Source: Pseudomonas mucoides | GTDB taxonomy: Bacteria > Pseudomonadota > Gammaproteobacteria > Pseudomonadales > Pseudomonadaceae | Length of the DNA: 64,000 nt | Assembly (NCBI RefSeq): GCF_015461845.1 | Contig: NZ_JACOPW010000005.1 | Coordinates: 310,001-374,000 of the forward strand | Direction: 5' to 3' | Shown: piece by piece, positions 61,579 through 64,000 of the stretch | Position numbering within the stretch: position 1 is the first letter of the stretch | How the letters are laid out: the number at the start of each line of letters is the position of its first letter | The notes under the pieces: generated by a model | What the model saw: only the letters and a program-made list of their open reading frames with translations | What the model was told of the DNA's origin: nothing | Databases searched by the model: none | Translations under genes and position numbers: made by a program

Positions 61579-61645
61579 TTGCGCTAAATGTTTGCGCGCT
61601 AAGTAAGTGCGAGATGAATGTATCGCGCAAGTATTTTGCGCGCAA
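61579..61645. promoter_or_regulatory. Candidate OhrR operator region upstream of ohr
   Basis: Four related motifs lie within 67 bases just before ohr: TTGCGC at 61579, TTGCGCGC at 61592, TCGCGCAAG near 61623 and the perfect palindrome TTGCGCGCAA at 61636-61645. Spacing differs, but such repeats at a MarR-type target promoter suggest repressor sites. Confidence 0.5.
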
Positions 61646-61785
61646 GATAAATTTTTGAAAAAGTTTTGGTCGGGATTTGGGCGGATGATACGGAGGCCGA
61701 GTTAGAGCGGTCGAGGCGAGATTTTCAGGACTGAAAATTTTTTGAGGAAGGGCTGAACAAGGTTGAAAGCACACAACAAAACCAA

Positions 61786-61876
61786 TGTAGGAGTGAGCCT
61801 GCTCGCGATAGCGGTGCATCAATCGACATCAATGTTCGAATGTCACACCGCTATCGCGAGCAGGCTCACTCCTACA
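61786..61876. repeat. REPIN with 31-bp perfect inverted arms
   Basis: Arms 61786-61816 and 61846-61876 are perfect inverted copies over 31 bases, 29 bases apart. Perfect arms suggest a recent insertion. Confidence 0.92.
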
Positions 61877-61898
61877 GGGATTCAGGTTGGTAGAGGGA

Positions 61899-62360
61899 TC
61901 AGAGGCTGTTCTGCAAATTGTCGCGCAGCACTTGCAGCTCCGCTTGCAGTTTGTTCAGTCGCTCCACGGTCATCCCGCTGGCGCCGAGGATGCACTGCGG
62001 AATGCTGCGTGCCTTTTCCCGCAAGGCGCGACCTTGTTCAGTGAGTTCGACGATCACCACCCGTTCGTCTTCGCGGCTGCGGGTGCGGCTGAGCAGGCCT
62101 TCGACCTCCAGGCGTTTGAGCAACGGCGTCAGCGAGCCGGGATCGGTCAGCAGGCGCGTGCTGATTTCACCTACGGTCAAACCATCGCGTTCCCACAGCA
62201 CCATCATCGCCAGGTATTGCGGATAGGTCAGGCCCAGCGCTTGCAACAGCGGTTTATAGACCTTGGTCATCAGTAGCGAAGTCGAGTGCAGGGCGAAACA
62301 CGCCTGATTATCCAGCAGCAGTTGTTCACAGTTATCCGGGGTGTCGCGTTCGGTGGTCAT
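61899..62360 (-). CDS. ohrR: OhrR MarR-family peroxide-sensing repressor
   Basis: This 153-residue MarR protein has LLLDNQACFALHSTSLLMTK with Cys21 as the expected peroxidatic cysteine, then YPQYLAMMVLWERDGLTVGEI and DPGSLTPLLKRLEVEGLLSRTRS as the winged helix. When oxidised it releases ohr. It is upstream of ohr on the same strand. A second Cys at position 11 and one in SIPQC may serve as resolving residue. Confidence 0.93.
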   Translation of the reverse strand: MTTERDTPDNCEQLLLDNQACFALHSTSLLMTKVYKPLLQALGLTYPQYLAMMVLWERDGLTVGEISTRLLTDPGSLTPLLKRLEVEGLLSRTRSREDERVVIVELTEQGRALREKARSIPQCILGASGMTVERLNKLQAELQVLRDNLQNSL

Positions 62361-62430
62361 CTCAAAAGCCTTGATCGGTAATCCTCATGAATCTAGCGGG
62401 CGAATCTTTAATGCGCCATATAATTTTCGA

Positions 62431-63387
62431 CTAGTGGCGATCCAGCGTGTTTTGCAGTGCCAGGTCCCACGGCGGGATCGGGCTGAAGCGAGTCTTGAGG
62501 TATTCCAGCAACAACCGGCTGCGCGAGTTAAGCTGTTGCGCCAATCGCAAGGCATAGATGCCGGCGCTCTCCGGTTTGGGCAGACCGTTTTCGCAGAACA
62601 GCGGCAGCAATTCACCGCGCAGCAGGTATTCACTGGCCAGCCAGGTCGGCAGGTGGGCGATGCCCAGCCCGGCCAATGCGCCACAGACCAGCGCTTCGGC
62701 ATTGTTGGCGCTCATGCGGATCCGCGTCGGGCGATGCAAATGCATTTGCCCGTCACGTTCGAAGCGCCACGCGAAGGGCGGGGCGAGTCCATCCCAATCG
62801 AGGCCTTCGTGATCGACTAACTGTGCGGGCTCGGTTGGCACACCGCGGCGTTGCAGATAGTCCGGGCTGGCGCAGGCAATGCGCACCAGGCTCGCCAGTG
62901 GCGTGGCCACCAGTCGGGTGTCGGCCATCTGTCCGGCGCGCAATACCAGATCGACCTTGCCCAGGTTCAAGCCTTGCATGTCGACGAAGCTGTCGATCAG
63001 GTGCAGTTGCACGTCGAGGCCGGGGTACAGCATCAGGAAATCGGCAATCACCGGGGCCAGATGCCGTCGCCCGAATGCCGCGGGCGCATCGATTCTGATC
63101 AAGCCTTCCGGCGCGCTGCTCAGGGACACCGCTTCGGCCCGTGCCAGCCGAAGCTCGGCGACGATTCGTCGGGCGCGCTCGGCAAAGGCCAGGCCCGCCG
63201 GGGTCGCCATCACGGCGTGAGTGCTGCGGGTGAACAACTGGCTGCCGACGGCCTTTTCCAGACTATCAATGCGCCGCGCCACGGCCGATGGGGTCAGGGG
63301 ATGGCGGCGGGAGGCCGCGGAGAAGCTTCCGGATTCCAGCACATCCAGAAACAGCCCAAGCTGTTCGGTCAATTGATTAGGGTTCAT
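62431..63387 (-). CDS. LysR-family regulator
   Basis: This 318-residue LTTR begins MNPNQLTEQLGLFLDVLESG with HTH HPLTPSAVARRIDSLEKAVG and a substrate-binding domain with FGRRHLAPVIADFL. The TauE-like permease diverges 107 bases away and is a possible target. An upstream GTG, three codons earlier, is possible. Confidence 0.9.
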   Translation of the reverse strand: MNPNQLTEQLGLFLDVLESGSFSAASRRHPLTPSAVARRIDSLEKAVGSQLFTRSTHAVMATPAGLAFAERARRIVAELRLARAEAVSLSSAPEGLIRIDAPAAFGRRHLAPVIADFLMLYPGLDVQLHLIDSFVDMQGLNLGKVDLVLRAGQMADTRLVATPLASLVRIACASPDYLQRRGVPTEPAQLVDHEGLDWDGLAPPFAWRFERDGQMHLHRPTRIRMSANNAEALVCGALAGLGIAHLPTWLASEYLLRGELLPLFCENGLPKPESAGIYALRLAQQLNSRSRLLLEYLKTRFSPIPPWDLALQNTLDRH

Positions 63388-63494
63388 GGTGATCACGGCT
63401 ATGCGAAGTTGGCACAGCCATTGTGCGGTGCTGTGCGTTTCCGCGCCATCGCGGACTGCGTAGCATGAACACCCTGACAAAAGAGGAATCGCCC

Positions 63495-64000
63495 GTGATC
63501 GAGTTTGTGATGTATCTGGTGTTTGGCGCGGCCCTCGGCACCCTCGGCGGGTTGTTCGGGATCGGCGGCGGTTTGATCGCGATCCCGTTGCTGGGCGTCC
63601 TGTTCGGGCTTGATCAACAAATCGCCCAAGGCACCGCGCTGGTGATGGTCGTACCCAACGTCATGCTGGCGCTGTGGCGCTATCACCAGCGCAATCGCAT
63701 TGAATTGCGTCACGCGCTGCCCTTGGCGTCGATGGGCTTCTGTTTTGCCTGGATCGGTTCGATCTGGGCGGTCGGCATCGATGCGCAAACCATGCGCAGC
63801 GGCTTTGTCGCGTTCCTGGTGGCGCTGTCGGCCTACAACCTGTTCCGAATGTTCATCGCCAATACCCCCGCCTCGGCGCAGATGCATTACGGCTGGCCAT
63901 GGCTGGGTGTGCTCGGCGCGGCTTCCGGGACCATGGGCGGCTTGTTTGGTGTAGGCGGGGCGGTGGTGGCGACGCCGGTGTTGACCAGCCTGTTTGGCAC
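63495..64000 (+). CDS. TauE/SafE family permease (3' end outside the window)
   Basis: The open frame from GTG 63495 (AGAGGA upstream) runs to the window end, 168 codons. It starts MIEFVMYLVFGAALGTLGGL and has the repeated LGTLGGLFGIGGGLIAIPLL and TMGGLFGVGGAVVATPVL blocks of TauE/SafE transporters, which export sulfite or organosulfonates or have other anion substrates. About a third of the usual length is missing. Divergent LysR neighbour. Confidence 0.88.
   Translation, partial: MIEFVMYLVFGAALGTLGGLFGIGGGLIAIPLLGVLFGLDQQIAQGTALVMVVPNVMLALWRYHQRNRIELRHALPLASMGFCFAWIGSIWAVGIDAQTMRSGFVAFLVALSAYNLFRMFIANTPASAQMHYGWPWLGVLGAASGTMGGLFGVGGAVVATPVLTSLFG

Larger units (their letters stand above)
61551..61898. 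other. 348-base ohrR-ohr intergenic region
   Basis: From the ohr side: a cluster of TTGCGC-type motifs (61579-61645), an AT-rich stretch, then a perfect REPIN (61786-61876) immediately downstream of ohrR. No gene is seen. Confidence 0.6.

Overview
The window reads as chromosome of a fluorescent-group Pseudomonas. The evidence is a WbpV/WbpL/WbpM-type O-antigen locus ending at a ComEA-like gene, an 83-residue OprI lipoprotein gene, the EarP/EF-P pair, a DUF2897 gene, and several Pseudomonas-type REPINs (paired REP arms around the GCGAGCAGGCTC core). Most genes are GC-rich. Roughly 2.0-15.5 kb is visibly AT-richer, as is usual for exchangeable O-antigen loci.

1-20.4 kb is a nearly complete Wzy-dependent O-antigen locus. 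It holds the dTDP-rhamnose genes (3' end of rmlB, rmlD, rmlA and an RmlC domain), a Wzz, an RmlC-FdtA fusion, an FdtB aminotransferase, Wzx, Wzy, glycosyltransferases, a probable dTDP-L-rhamnose 4-epimerase, an acetyltransferase and wbpV-wbpL. A separate GtrB / FdtA / GtrA / GT-C module follows, then fdtC on the opposite strand and wbpM. Read together, WbpM+WbpV make a UDP-6-deoxy-HexNAc that WbpL loads on undecaprenyl phosphate. dTDP-rhamnose or 6-deoxy-talose and dTDP-3-acetamido-3,6-dideoxyhexose extend the unit, Wzx/Wzy/Wzz flip and polymerise it, and a GtrABC-like set probably adds a side branch.

20.5-26.6 kb is a metabolic mix: an SDR, an extra FabF, a TetR regulator, a GntR/DUF1989 pair, a DUF2897 gene and an ethanolamine-type permease. 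26.6-35.2 kb is the K+ uptake system kdpFABC-kdpDE, with a KdpE-like box upstream, REP DNA inside the operon, and related hairpin-rich repeats before kdpD and after kdpE.

35.2-51.5 kb holds housekeeping and envelope genes: a patatin esterase, a lipoprotein, a CHAD protein, a thioesterase, an Mpo1-like protein, an MCP, TatD, an MltF-like transglycosylase, DoxX, GreB, the YbbA/YbbP ABC system with divergent TesA, an L,D-transpeptidase, OprI, a possible broken small gene and a GNAT.

51.5-64 kb holds DAHP synthase, a PilZ protein, a thioredoxin-like/PanE-like pair, a 5'-nucleotidase, Usp, CysB, a Gre-like factor, EarP with EF-P, the OhrR/Ohr peroxide module with an esterase, a LysR regulator and a partial TauE/SafE permease. 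The two ends are linked by metabolism: the rml genes make the dTDP-L-rhamnose that EarP puts on Arg32 of EF-P. No tRNA, rRNA, CRISPR array or insertion sequence was recognised.
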